DNA of 64,000 bases. Origin: Stanieria cyanosphaera PCC 7437 (lineage in GTDB: Bacteria; Cyanobacteriota; Cyanobacteriia; Cyanobacteriales; Xenococcaceae). The stretch spans positions 822,001 through 886,000 of the forward strand of contig NC_019748.1 in assembly GCF_000317575.1 (NCBI RefSeq). The letters are read 5' to 3'. A program made the translations under genes and the position numbers. Below the pieces are notes generated by a model. The model was not told the DNA's origin, did no database searches, and saw nothing but the letters and a program-made list of their open reading frames with translations. Position 1 is the first letter of the stretch, and every line of letters begins with the position of its first letter. Shown in pieces: positions 38,027 to 46,218 of this stretch.

Positions 38027-38962
38027 CTAACTAGCCATTGTTAAAAAAGGTTCTTGATTGAGATCTGCTTCTACTAAACGTGCTACTTCAGGAAGTAAAT
38101 CTAGCGATCGCGGTCTTTCTAAGCTGCAAATTTTTACTTTGTTGACGAGACTTGCGCTTTGGCAAAAATGTTGAGCAACATTATTAAGCTGAGAAAACTT
38201 ATCTCCTAAAGTCATAGCAATATAAGAATTACCGATTAACTCTTTGATTGCTTCTTGAGGATTTAACTGTTTAATACCCAGATTAGAACCTATCTGTAAA
38301 ATATAGATGCGGTGCAAGGATAAAGGTTTTGAGAAAAAACCGTCAAATGTAGGACGAGCGCGTTTTTCAACCAAAGGATGTATTTTGCTAAAGCTTTCAG
38401 GAGTATCTCCTAAAGCCGATTTAACAGAATCAGGCCATAATTTGATCTGAGGAAACCCAGGAAGTAAGATGGGATTGCCACTATTATCAAAAGAGACCGC
38501 AGCAACATCATCTACCATCATTTGATGTCCCCGTCCATATAAAGTGGCTGCCATTGTCGATTTGCCTTGTCCTTTGACACCCAAAAATAAACAAGCGCGA
38601 TCGCCAATTTTAACTCCGCTAGCATGAAGAATTAAGTAGTTACGTTGATGAAGAATCATTCCTAATAAAGGACCTAAAATAGGCTGACGGATTATATAGT
38701 CTTCTTCTAGGTTGGGGATAGGATCAACAACAATTTTTCTTCCCCCTTTGACTAAAAACTTACCGCCGTATTTCCAGTAAAAATAAGCTGATTCACCCTC
38801 TATGTGCCAATAACGAGGTGTTTCAGCGCATTGTGGCGGTTGCCAATCAATTGATTGGCAATCGATTGTAATTTCAGTTGGAGCAGTTTTGGAAATTGGT
38901 AATTCTGGTAAAGGCATTGCCGATTGAATACCCAAACCATATGCCATGTATTTATACATCAA
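38027..38962 (-). CDS. HPr-kinase-like lasso peptide kinase (PadeK-like)
   Basis: A 311-residue HprK-related protein. P-loop FLGVKGQGKSTMAATLYGRG and the metal-binding MVDDVAAVSF motif are present; YKYMAYGLGIQSAMPLPELP is the usual start of this family. Homologues in lasso clusters (paeninodin PadeK) phosphorylate the C-terminal Ser of the precursor. The precursor encoded 259 bases upstream ends in Ser, consistent with the same chemistry. Substrate assignment is inference from context. Confidence 0.87.
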   Translation of the reverse strand: MMYKYMAYGLGIQSAMPLPELPISKTAPTEITIDCQSIDWQPPQCAETPRYWHIEGESAYFYWKYGGKFLVKGGRKIVVDPIPNLEEDYIIRQPILGPLLGMILHQRNYLILHASGVKIGDRACLFLGVKGQGKSTMAATLYGRGHQMMVDDVAAVSFDNSGNPILLPGFPQIKLWPDSVKSALGDTPESFSKIHPLVEKRARPTFDGFFSKPLSLHRIYILQIGSNLGIKQLNPQEAIKELIGNSYIAMTLGDKFSQLNNVAQHFCQSASLVNKVKICSLERPRSLDLLPEVARLVEADLNQEPFLTMAS

Positions 38963-39026
38963 TACTTTTGATTATTTTGACTAGTAGTAAATTTAGATAT
39001 ATCTAAATATTTATTAAATAAGAACT

Positions 39027-39191
39027 ATACTTAGAAATACTAAGTATGGAGTTAACAGGGAGGGATAACTAGACTTTAGAAACCTAGTTATCTTGGCTAA
39101 AACACTAGCTGTCTTTTAGTCGCGATTTAACCCAAAGATACTAACGTTACTAAAAATATTTGTTTATATATTTTTGAGCCATCCCTGTTAA
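39027..39191 (-). promoter_or_regulatory. hairpin-rich region after the lasso precursor gene
   Basis: Contains three perfect inverted repeats: ATACTTAG/CTAAGTAT (39027-39047), GATAACTAG/CTAGTTATC (39064-39092) and a long-range TTAACAGGGA (39052-39061)/TCCCTGTTAA (39182-39191). None has a T-run typical of a terminator. Position between precursor and kinase genes suggests an RNA element that stabilises or limits read-through from the precursor message. A small mobile element is the alternative. Confidence 0.5.
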
Positions 39192-39221
39192 TTTACTAAC
39201 TTACTTGAGCTTAAAACTAAA

Positions 39222-39362
39222 CTAGGAAATAGTAAGTTCAGTCAGAGGAGTACCTGCTTCAAAACTAGCATCTAGCTTTGTTCCTACTTTAGTTTTTTGA
39301 GTTAAAGTTTCAACGTTACCGTGAACGGATAGTTGAGGTTGAGTGTATGCTTTTTTGCTCAT
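39222..39362 (-). CDS. lasso peptide precursor, 46 aa
   Basis: Too short for ordinary gene calling. The leader matches the RRE-recognised lasso motif exactly: Tyr6-x2-Pro9-x-Leu11-x3-Gly15-x5-Thr21, within YTQPQLSVHGNVETLTQ. If Thr21 is the -2 residue, the core starts at Lys23 (KTKVGTKLD...) with Asp31 at position 9 as ring-closing acid. Cleavage before Gly27 would instead put Glu35 at position 9. The chain ends TELTIS with a C-terminal Ser, the residue phosphorylated in paeninodin. The gene lies between the cyclase and kinase genes, with a 172-base leader region. Confidence 0.88.
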   Translation of the reverse strand: MSKKAYTQPQLSVHGNVETLTQKTKVGTKLDASFEAGTPLTELTIS

Positions 39363-39534
39363 GATTTTTTGCGTTTTTTAGTTAGTTGTGTTTAGTTTAC
39401 AGCTTGCTAATATTTACCTAAATCAATAACAGTATTTGGGTAATTACCAGGTTCGCTGTGCTGGAAGACAAAATACAGTAATTACATTGTCTTGTCTCCC
39501 AGGACAAAGAACTTGTTTGGTTAATGATTTTTCA

Positions 39535-41508
39535 TTAGCCTATTTGCTGTAAAGATTCTTTTTGCTCTATGGTTGAAAAATTACCATTGTTATCAGCCAC
39601 GAAATTAAGCCACAAACCCAAAGAAGTAGCTCTCCAAATGAACCGAATATCTTTAAGGTCGGGTTTAGATTTTTCCGATGAAACCTGATCATCATAGATA
39701 CTTTGTAAAATCTCAGTATTGATATAGTTACTTAAGATTTGATAATTGTGAAAAATTAGTTGCTTCAAAGTTCGTTTTTCTTGATTTAGCAAACCATAAA
39801 CTAGATTGGGTGTAAAATCCATTTTGCTAGTACGCCACTGAACTTCTGATGGCAAAATATTTTCCATAGCACGGCGCATTATTATACGACTCCAGCCTTG
39901 AGATAGTTTTTGTTCTGGAGGCAGGGAAAAACAAAACTCAACTAAGCGTTTATCCCAAAAGGGATAACGCAGTTCAAGGGAAAAAGCAGCAGCAGCCTTA
40001 TCAAATATTTCTAAACCAAAAGCATGAATCCCTTGAGTAAGAATTCGGTAATGTTCAGCTTGACAAGTTTGATTAGAACTATTTTCAATTTCTTCCAGTT
40101 TTTGCTCTCGCTGTTTTAGATCGATGCGCCTAACAAAATCTAGATTAAAACTACTATAAATCGACTGTGGCAAATCTTTCTGGATACTGAATGTTTTTCT
40201 TAATTTCCCCTTAATTTTTCGCCAAAGTTTTATTGGCTTACTTCGACTCAGAGTGTAGGTATAAAAGTAATTCCAAAATCCTTGCCAGGCTGATTCATTG
40301 TATACTTTGGCTACTCCTCGAATCTCTTGCCATAATCTTAACCAATATCCCTCCTTAGCTAATTCGTGCAAATATCCAGAACCGTGGCATACTGTGCTAT
40401 CTCCATCGTAACCGTCAAGAATTATATTTACTCCCTTATCGCGAGCTAGTTCGCAAATCCCCCAAGTCATCATGGCAAATCCAGGGGCAAAAAAAGCTTC
40501 GTCTTCATGTTCAAAAATTTTATTGATATCAGTCAAAGGGGTGCGAAGATCTGCATTGAGATAATGAGGTTGATAATTACCTTTTTTTAAAACTGTATTA
40601 ATGTACTGGCGTTCGTCACATTCCTTAATGCGATCAAAAATAGCTGAAAAAGTAGGTAGTTGTTGTTCTTCTGGTAATAATTTTCTCGCTACGCAAGTAA
40701 TTGAAGAAGAATCGAGTCCTCCACTGAGCATCGAACCGACATTTGAGCAACTGCGAAGACGACATCTTACTGCTTCGGTAAATATCTCTAAAAACTTAGC
40801 AGCATATTCTTCATTTGAATCAAAACGAGTCTCTTTAGTAACATCGAGACTCCAATAAGAATTTATATTGATTCCTTCAGAAGTAACAGTCATAAAACTG
40901 GCAGGAGGAAGTCTAAATATATTTTGATATGAAGTTATGGCGAGATCGTCAAAATTACCGATTAAATAATCTCCGATCCTTTCTTCATTAATTACCTGTG
41001 GTATTTCTGATAAACAAAAAATTGCTTTAATTTCACTAGCAAATACAAAAATAGAATCTGAGGAATGGTAATACAGTGGTTTTATGCCAAAATGATCTCT
41101 AGCACAGAAAAGTTGCTGTTTTTGTTTATCCCAGATGGCAAAAGCAAAATCACCAATCAATTTTTCTGGACATTGTTCACCCCAGGTTTGATAAGCAGCT
41201 AAAATAAGACCGCTATCGGTAATTTTTTCTTTCGGTAAATGATTTAATTCTAAAGCTGAAATTAGTTCATCTCGATTATCAATGCGAGCATCGGCAGTAA
41301 TTACTAAATTATTTTTTTCTAGAGGCAAACTTTCCAATAAAGATTCTGGAGTAGTCCAAAGCATCCGATGAATAAAACCGACATTATCTTCAGACCAAAT
41401 ATTTGCTCCATCTGAGCCTCGGTGTGCCAGTATGTCAAGCATTTTTGTTAAATGGTTTCGCTCTACTGGCTTTTTATCTATATAAAAGATACCCGCGATC
41501 GCGCTCAT
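39535..41508 (-). CDS. lasso cyclase (asparagine synthetase-like, protein C)
   Basis: Has the glutamine-hydrolase-like N-domain but starts MSAIAGIFYIDKK, lacking the catalytic Cys2 of true AsnB, as lasso cyclases do. The synthetase domain has the ATP pyrophosphatase motif GSMLSGGLDSSSITCVARK and the C-terminal LRYPFWDKRLVEFC. It should adenylate the ring Asp/Glu side chain of the core and close the macrolactam. 657 aa. It follows the B1 gene and precedes the precursor gene. Confidence 0.92.
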   Translation of the reverse strand: MSAIAGIFYIDKKPVERNHLTKMLDILAHRGSDGANIWSEDNVGFIHRMLWTTPESLLESLPLEKNNLVITADARIDNRDELISALELNHLPKEKITDSGLILAAYQTWGEQCPEKLIGDFAFAIWDKQKQQLFCARDHFGIKPLYYHSSDSIFVFASEIKAIFCLSEIPQVINEERIGDYLIGNFDDLAITSYQNIFRLPPASFMTVTSEGININSYWSLDVTKETRFDSNEEYAAKFLEIFTEAVRCRLRSCSNVGSMLSGGLDSSSITCVARKLLPEEQQLPTFSAIFDRIKECDERQYINTVLKKGNYQPHYLNADLRTPLTDINKIFEHEDEAFFAPGFAMMTWGICELARDKGVNIILDGYDGDSTVCHGSGYLHELAKEGYWLRLWQEIRGVAKVYNESAWQGFWNYFYTYTLSRSKPIKLWRKIKGKLRKTFSIQKDLPQSIYSSFNLDFVRRIDLKQREQKLEEIENSSNQTCQAEHYRILTQGIHAFGLEIFDKAAAAFSLELRYPFWDKRLVEFCFSLPPEQKLSQGWSRIIMRRAMENILPSEVQWRTSKMDFTPNLVYGLLNQEKRTLKQLIFHNYQILSNYINTEILQSIYDDQVSSEKSKPDLKDIRFIWRATSLGLWLNFVADNNGNFSTIEQKESLQQIG

Positions 41509-41588
41509 AGTAAAATATATCTATAGCTTGACTTAAAATTTATCGATAATAATCTTGGAATAATTTAAGTAGAAATAGCTGTTTTTTC

Positions 41589-41870
41589 CTATTTAGCTAT
41601 CTCGATGATTCCTGCTTCAAGCATTTCCTGTAATAGATTTTTGACATCAATAGCTCCTTGCTCTGGAGTTACGTCATATTCTGCTAAAACTAAGTCGATA
41701 ATTTCTGACTCGGTTTTAGGTTCTTGTAACCATTGCCAAATTTGATTACCAGTTTCATTCAAACCAAAATATACTCCTGATTTGAGGTCTAAAATTACGG
41801 CTTCAGAGCCTACCTCTGAATGGAGTTGCTCGGAAGAAACTTGATAACTCACTAAAACTTGTTGCAGCAT
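41589..41870 (-). CDS. PqqD-like RRE protein, lasso protein B1
   Basis: A 93-residue winged-helix RiPP recognition element: LHSEVGSEAVILDLKSGVYF, LNETGNQIWQWLQEPKTESE, IDLVLAEYDV. In lasso systems B1 binds the leader Tyr-Pro-Leu region and hands the precursor to the B2 protease. No B2 (transglutaminase-like, ~140 aa) is encoded before, after or fused to it here. First gene of the operon. It is not part of a PQQ cluster, as no pqqB/C/E genes are present. Confidence 0.9.
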   Translation of the reverse strand: MLQQVLVSYQVSSEQLHSEVGSEAVILDLKSGVYFGLNETGNQIWQWLQEPKTESEIIDLVLAEYDVTPEQGAIDVKNLLQEMLEAGIIEIAK

Positions 41871-41915
41871 ATTTTTTGTTCTTTAAATTATCGAATGAGT
41901 ATATTAATTTAGGTA

Positions 41916-41940
41916 AACTCTATTTTTTTTTCGTAGAGTT
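41916..41940 (-). promoter_or_regulatory. hairpin in the leader of the lasso operon
   Basis: AACTCTA/TAGAGTT (7 bp) with an 11-nt A-rich loop (minus strand), 46 bases upstream of the B1 start. It lies in the 253-base gap that must carry the operon promoter; the rest of that gap shows nothing clear. Confidence 0.35.
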
Positions 41941-42123
41941 AAATTTAGAACTTACAGTAACTGAAGATATTTCTTGCAAACAATTTACTTTGTAAGGATA
42001 ATAGCAGTTGCATCTATAGTTTTAAAGTAGTAAAAAAGTTATTGGAAAGTAACTTTGAGAGTTTAAGCGAGTATTGCTTAGCTAATTTATGATTATTTTT
42101 GTCTAAAATATTGTTTATATAGA

Positions 42124-43278
42124 TTAAGTATCGATCGTTTTGATAGCTCGATCAAAGCTATTTAAAATTGTTTCTAAAGAAAAGTTAGTTTTGGCACTAA
42201 TATAACCATGGTGTGCTATCTTATCAGCAAAAGCAGAATCGTCAATTAATTTTTGAATTTGCTGTTGGAGAGCAATCTGATCTCCAAGAGGAAATAACAA
42301 ACCTGTTTTGCCATCTTCGATTAACTCTAATGCTCCTCCCGCAGCCGAAGCAATGACTGGTTTTTGCGCCAATTGTCCTTCGACGATTACTCTGCCAAAT
42401 GGTTCTGGTTCGGTGGAAGTATGAGCTATAATATCGCAAGCTTTCATTAAGGTTGGAATGTCATCACGAAAACCTAACCAATGAACTCTTTCTTTCAGTT
42501 CTGGTTCGTTGGCTAGAGTCTTGAGATAAGAAACATATTCTTCTTCACCAAATAAAGCATCTCCTACTAAGATAACGTGGACTTGAGGTAGTTGTTTAAT
42601 CGCAAGTAACAGAATATGTTGTCCTTTCCAGTAAGAAAGCCGGCTAAATAATCCCACTAAAATTTTATTGCCGATTGCTAAAGAATCTCGTATTTGCTGA
42701 ATTGCTTGTGTTGATACGCAATCGAAGGATGCTGAATCAAAGCCATTATATACAACGCTGACTAGACTTGCTTTACCTCCAGCAGCGATAAAAGCTTTAC
42801 CTGTAGCTTGAGAATTAACTAATACTTTAGTAGCAAATTGATTAGCTAAAGTTACAGCAATACGACGATTGAGTCGACTAAAATGTTTGGCAGTAATAAT
42901 ATCTCTTAAATGCCAAACTACAGGAGGACTACCTTGTAGAGTTGCTAGTGCAGCAACAATAAAGGCTTTTTGGGAGTTGGCATGAATTAAATCAAATCCT
43001 TTTGCTTCAGTTGCTACTTGTCGAGCTATTCGCCATAATTCTGGTATTGTCTTTAGAGCCTTTAGTCCTCCCGAAGTACGAAGTCCGAGAATTTGTTGGG
43101 AAGCTTCAACAAGTTTAACTGTGACACCTAAATTTTCAAGACGGGGACGCAAAATTCCATCGGTAAATAATAATACTTGGCTTGAGCGACGGTAGGCAAA
43201 GGCTAAATCAATTAAACTTAGTTCGGCACCTCCTAAAGTAGCAGTATGGTCGACAAAAAGAATTTTGGGTTGTTTCAT
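42124..43278 (-). CDS. glycosyltransferase family 4
   Basis: GT-B fold with the family-1/4 signatures: N-terminal FVDHTATLGGAELSLIDLAF, acceptor-domain HANSQKAFIVAALATLQ, and the nucleotide-sugar site TSTEPEPFGRVIVEGQLAQK. 384 aa. It starts within the last codons of the STAND gene (ATGA overlap), so the two are translationally coupled. It could act on the surface polysaccharide of the neighbouring locus; a role in lasso glycosylation cannot be excluded but is not supported. Confidence 0.9.
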   Translation of the reverse strand: MKQPKILFVDHTATLGGAELSLIDLAFAYRRSSQVLLFTDGILRPRLENLGVTVKLVEASQQILGLRTSGGLKALKTIPELWRIARQVATEAKGFDLIHANSQKAFIVAALATLQGSPPVVWHLRDIITAKHFSRLNRRIAVTLANQFATKVLVNSQATGKAFIAAGGKASLVSVVYNGFDSASFDCVSTQAIQQIRDSLAIGNKILVGLFSRLSYWKGQHILLLAIKQLPQVHVILVGDALFGEEEYVSYLKTLANEPELKERVHWLGFRDDIPTLMKACDIIAHTSTEPEPFGRVIVEGQLAQKPVIASAAGGALELIEDGKTGLLFPLGDQIALQQQIQKLIDDSAFADKIAHHGYISAKTNFSLETILNSFDRAIKTIDT

Positions 43279-44633
43279 TCTTGAATAATTATTTCGATTA
43301 GTTTTTTTTGCATATAATTTTTCATTAAAGGTTGCAAAATATAATTATTATCTTTTTTATAAATCAATCCTCGCTCTCTAAGAAAATCAAAGCTTTCGTG
43401 TAACTTAGATTTAGGTCTAAAATGAGAAAATTGTCGCTCTAATAGCTCATTTTTAGTGTAACCACTATTAATGGCAAGCCAATACAACATTTCTTTTTCT
43501 AATTTTGATAAATTGTTTAATTCTTGTTCTAGAATTTTAGTAACTTCTTTTAAGAGTGATATTTCTTGAAGAATACAATTAAAGTCTTCTTCTAAAATAT
43601 TGTTGATATTGCTAACAAAAATATTGATAATTTGCGGATTATACTGACAATATTTGATTAAGCTGTGCCACTGTAATTCAGTTAAATTATTGTTTTTTAA
43701 TCGATTTCGATAAACCAACTCAAGGCTAGATTGATTTAAACCTTGCAAATGCATAAAAAAAACTCGTTCATTGTCGTAGTATTCAAAGATTTTAGGCTTG
43801 ATACTACTTGTAAAAATTGATAAACTTTGATGATGAGTTGCAACTAGACAACGAAGTAACTGAGCGTACTCTTCAGAATTTTGACGATAAAAAATAGTTG
43901 TAGAATCGCTTTCAAGAATTGAGTCAAGATCATCGATAATTAAAAGACAACGATAAGTCCGCAGATGTTCGACAAATTTTGTCAATAGACTGTTAATATG
44001 CTCATAATCATCCACTAAACTTTGATCTACTGAAGAGGCAAAAATTTGTAGATAGCTTTTTAACAATTCTTTGACAGAAAGAGATTCAGTTAGAGAAAAC
44101 CAAATTACATAGTCAAATTGCTCGCTTATTTGCTTACCAAACTTGATAGCCAAAGCAGTTTTACCACAACCAACCATTCCTGAAATGATAACGGCACGAC
44201 AACAAGGTTCTTGACTCCAATTATGTAATTGAGTTAGCTCCATTTGCCTACCTTGGAAATTTGTGATCTCAGGGGCAGTAGTCCAATGAATATACTCTTG
44301 CTTGCTGTTACTTGTTATAGTTGTTTCTCGTTTTTGATATTTATCAAGACTGCTATTTAGAGAGTTAATTTGACTTCTCATAAAAGGAACAAAATTGCTT
44401 TTATTAATCTGTGTTCCAAAAGATTTTGATAGCAGTTTCCAGAGTTCACAACCTTTTGTTTTGATATACTCGGTATCATAGTTATAGATATTAGCAATCT
44501 CAGAGTACGTTTTTCCTTCCCAAACTTGTTTAAGAATGATTTCTTGTATTTTATTTAAGTAAGAAGGACGAATCACTTCATCGATTATAAAAATAATACT
44601 TTCAAAACTATAAGAATTATTTATCATGCTCAA
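43275..44633 (-). CDS. STAND regulator: vMAP-type HTH plus NB-ARC
   Basis: The N-terminus (YLNKIQEIILKQVWEGKTYS, EIANIYNYDTEYIKTKGCEL) is the HTH found at the front of many cyanobacterial NB-ARC/WD40 proteins. The ATPase core has Walker A GMVGCGKTALAIKFG and kinase-2 CLLIIDDLDSIL, then a winged-helix region (LSKLEKEMLYWLAINSGYTK). Unlike most relatives it ends without WD40 repeats (452 aa). It overlaps the glycosyltransferase gene by 4 bases and is divergent from the polysaccharide array. Control of surface-glycan genes is inference. Confidence 0.85.
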   Translation of the reverse strand: MSMINNSYSFESIIFIIDEVIRPSYLNKIQEIILKQVWEGKTYSEIANIYNYDTEYIKTKGCELWKLLSKSFGTQINKSNFVPFMRSQINSLNSSLDKYQKRETTITSNSKQEYIHWTTAPEITNFQGRQMELTQLHNWSQEPCCRAVIISGMVGCGKTALAIKFGKQISEQFDYVIWFSLTESLSVKELLKSYLQIFASSVDQSLVDDYEHINSLLTKFVEHLRTYRCLLIIDDLDSILESDSTTIFYRQNSEEYAQLLRCLVATHHQSLSIFTSSIKPKIFEYYDNERVFFMHLQGLNQSSLELVYRNRLKNNNLTELQWHSLIKYCQYNPQIINIFVSNINNILEEDFNCILQEISLLKEVTKILEQELNNLSKLEKEMLYWLAINSGYTKNELLERQFSHFRPKSKLHESFDFLRERGLIYKKDNNYILQPLMKNYMQKKLIEIIIQE

Positions 44634-45066
44634 TCTTAATTGCCAAGTTTTTAAATTTGATTAAAAAAATATTGATAGCTAAAAGTAATAAAAGTTACAA
44701 AAAATAAATCCAAGTGCTACTCATATAGAAACGAGTATTTTTCTAGCTTATACGTACGTATTACAAAGTCATAGAAAATAATACACTAAAAAATCTTGAA
44801 GTTAGATGAATTATTTCAAATAATTTCAGATTTTAGGTCACTTTATAATTTCTTTTGAGTTACTAGATCAACCTGTTACTTGTTAGTCTCAAGTACATAT
44901 AATTATCGCAACACAACATACCAAAGTTTTGTTTTCTTGACTTGAGCGATCAAGCCAAAAGAAAACACGAGATTAAAACTAGCATTTAGTTGAAATTTTT
45001 AAACTAAGCATTGTTTAAGAATTGTCAAAAAACTATCAATGCGCCAAGGTCATATAGTAATAAATT
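44634..45066. other. divergent promoter region of the polysaccharide locus
   Basis: 433 bases, no gene. It has a perfect 12-bp palindrome ATACGTACGTAT (44750-44761) and an ACTC...GAGT inverted repeat just before it, candidate binding sites for a dimeric regulator. Both flanking operons start outward from here. Confidence 0.5.
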
Positions 45067-46218
45067 ATGAGAATAGCCCTGGTACATGACTATTTAACTC
45101 AAAAAGGAGGAGCAGAAAGAGTTTTTGCTCTACTATGTAAATTTTTCCATAGCGCGGATATTTATACTTCACTCTACGATTCAGTTAACACCATCGATTT
45201 AACGAACCGCTTGCCTCATACGACATTTTTACAAAAGCTTCCGGGTACGAAAAGGAATTTTCGTCTGTTTGCCCCGTTGTATTATCCCGCTTTTAGACTT
45301 TTAGACCTTCGTGAATACGATCTAATTATCAGCAGTACGTCTAGTTTTGCTAAAGCAGTAAAAACTAAACCTGGTGCAATGCATATATGTTTTTGTCATA
45401 ATGTAACTCGTTTTTTGTGGAATACTCGCACTTATTTGGAAGAATATAACAGTTTTAGAAAATATTCTTTATTAATCAAACCAATATTAGGATTGATGCG
45501 CCAAGCAGATTTTATCTATGCTCAAGAGCCAGATTTGTATATAGCCAATTCTTCGACTGTTGCTTGCCGTATCGAAAAAATTTATCGTCGGAAGTCTTTA
45601 GTAATTAATTATCCTATTGACACCAATAAATTTATATTTTCAGACCAAAAAGAAGATTTTTATTTGATTTCTTCCCGTATGATTAGTTATAAGCGTTTAG
45701 ATATCGCGATCGAAGCTTTTAACTGGTTAGGGCTACCCTTAGTAATTATTGGTGATGGTCCAGAGCGCAAACGTTTAGAAGAAAAAGCATTAAGTAATAT
45801 CAAATTTTTAGGATATGTAGACGATCAATGGCGTACTCATTTAATGGCAAAAGCCAAAGCTGTTGTGATTACGGCATTAGAAGATTATGGATTAGTTCCA
45901 ATTGAAGCTAATGCTAGCGGTACTCCAGTAATTGGCTATGGAGCGGGAGGAATTCTTGATACTCAAATTTCAGGAAAAACGGGAATTTTATTCAAACATC
46001 AATCACCAGAAGCTTTGCAATCAGCTTTATTACTCTCAGAAAAGCAAAAATGGAATTATCGCCAAATTCGCGCTCATGCAGTCAACAATTTTTCGGAAGC
46101 AGTATTTTTCGCTCAAGTCCAAAAAACTCTGGAAGAATTTTGTGGTAAATCGATGGTGGACAATTTAGCTCTTAACAGAGATTTAATCACAAAAAATGTT
46201 TTAGTGGAGGCGAATTAG
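45067..46218 (+). CDS. glycosyltransferase family 4
   Basis: A 383-residue GT-B enzyme: MRIALVHDYLTQKGGAERVF at the N-terminus, FCHNVTRFLWNTRTYLEEY as in WbaZ-type mannosyl/rhamnosyl transferases, and TALEDYGLVPIEANASGTPV at the nucleotide-sugar site. First gene of the plus-strand polysaccharide operon; its stop directly abuts the Wzc-like start codon. The sugar is unknown. Confidence 0.92.
   Translation: MRIALVHDYLTQKGGAERVFALLCKFFHSADIYTSLYDSVNTIDLTNRLPHTTFLQKLPGTKRNFRLFAPLYYPAFRLLDLREYDLIISSTSSFAKAVKTKPGAMHICFCHNVTRFLWNTRTYLEEYNSFRKYSLLIKPILGLMRQADFIYAQEPDLYIANSSTVACRIEKIYRRKSLVINYPIDTNKFIFSDQKEDFYLISSRMISYKRLDIAIEAFNWLGLPLVIIGDGPERKRLEEKALSNIKFLGYVDDQWRTHLMAKAKAVVITALEDYGLVPIEANASGTPVIGYGAGGILDTQISGKTGILFKHQSPEALQSALLLSEKQKWNYRQIRAHAVNNFSEAVFFAQVQKTLEEFCGKSMVDNLALNRDLITKNVLVEAN

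Noticed and set aside
39535-41508. Ordinary asparagine synthetase
   Set aside because: Cys2 is absent and the gene is flanked by B1 and a lasso precursor, so the cyclase role fits better.
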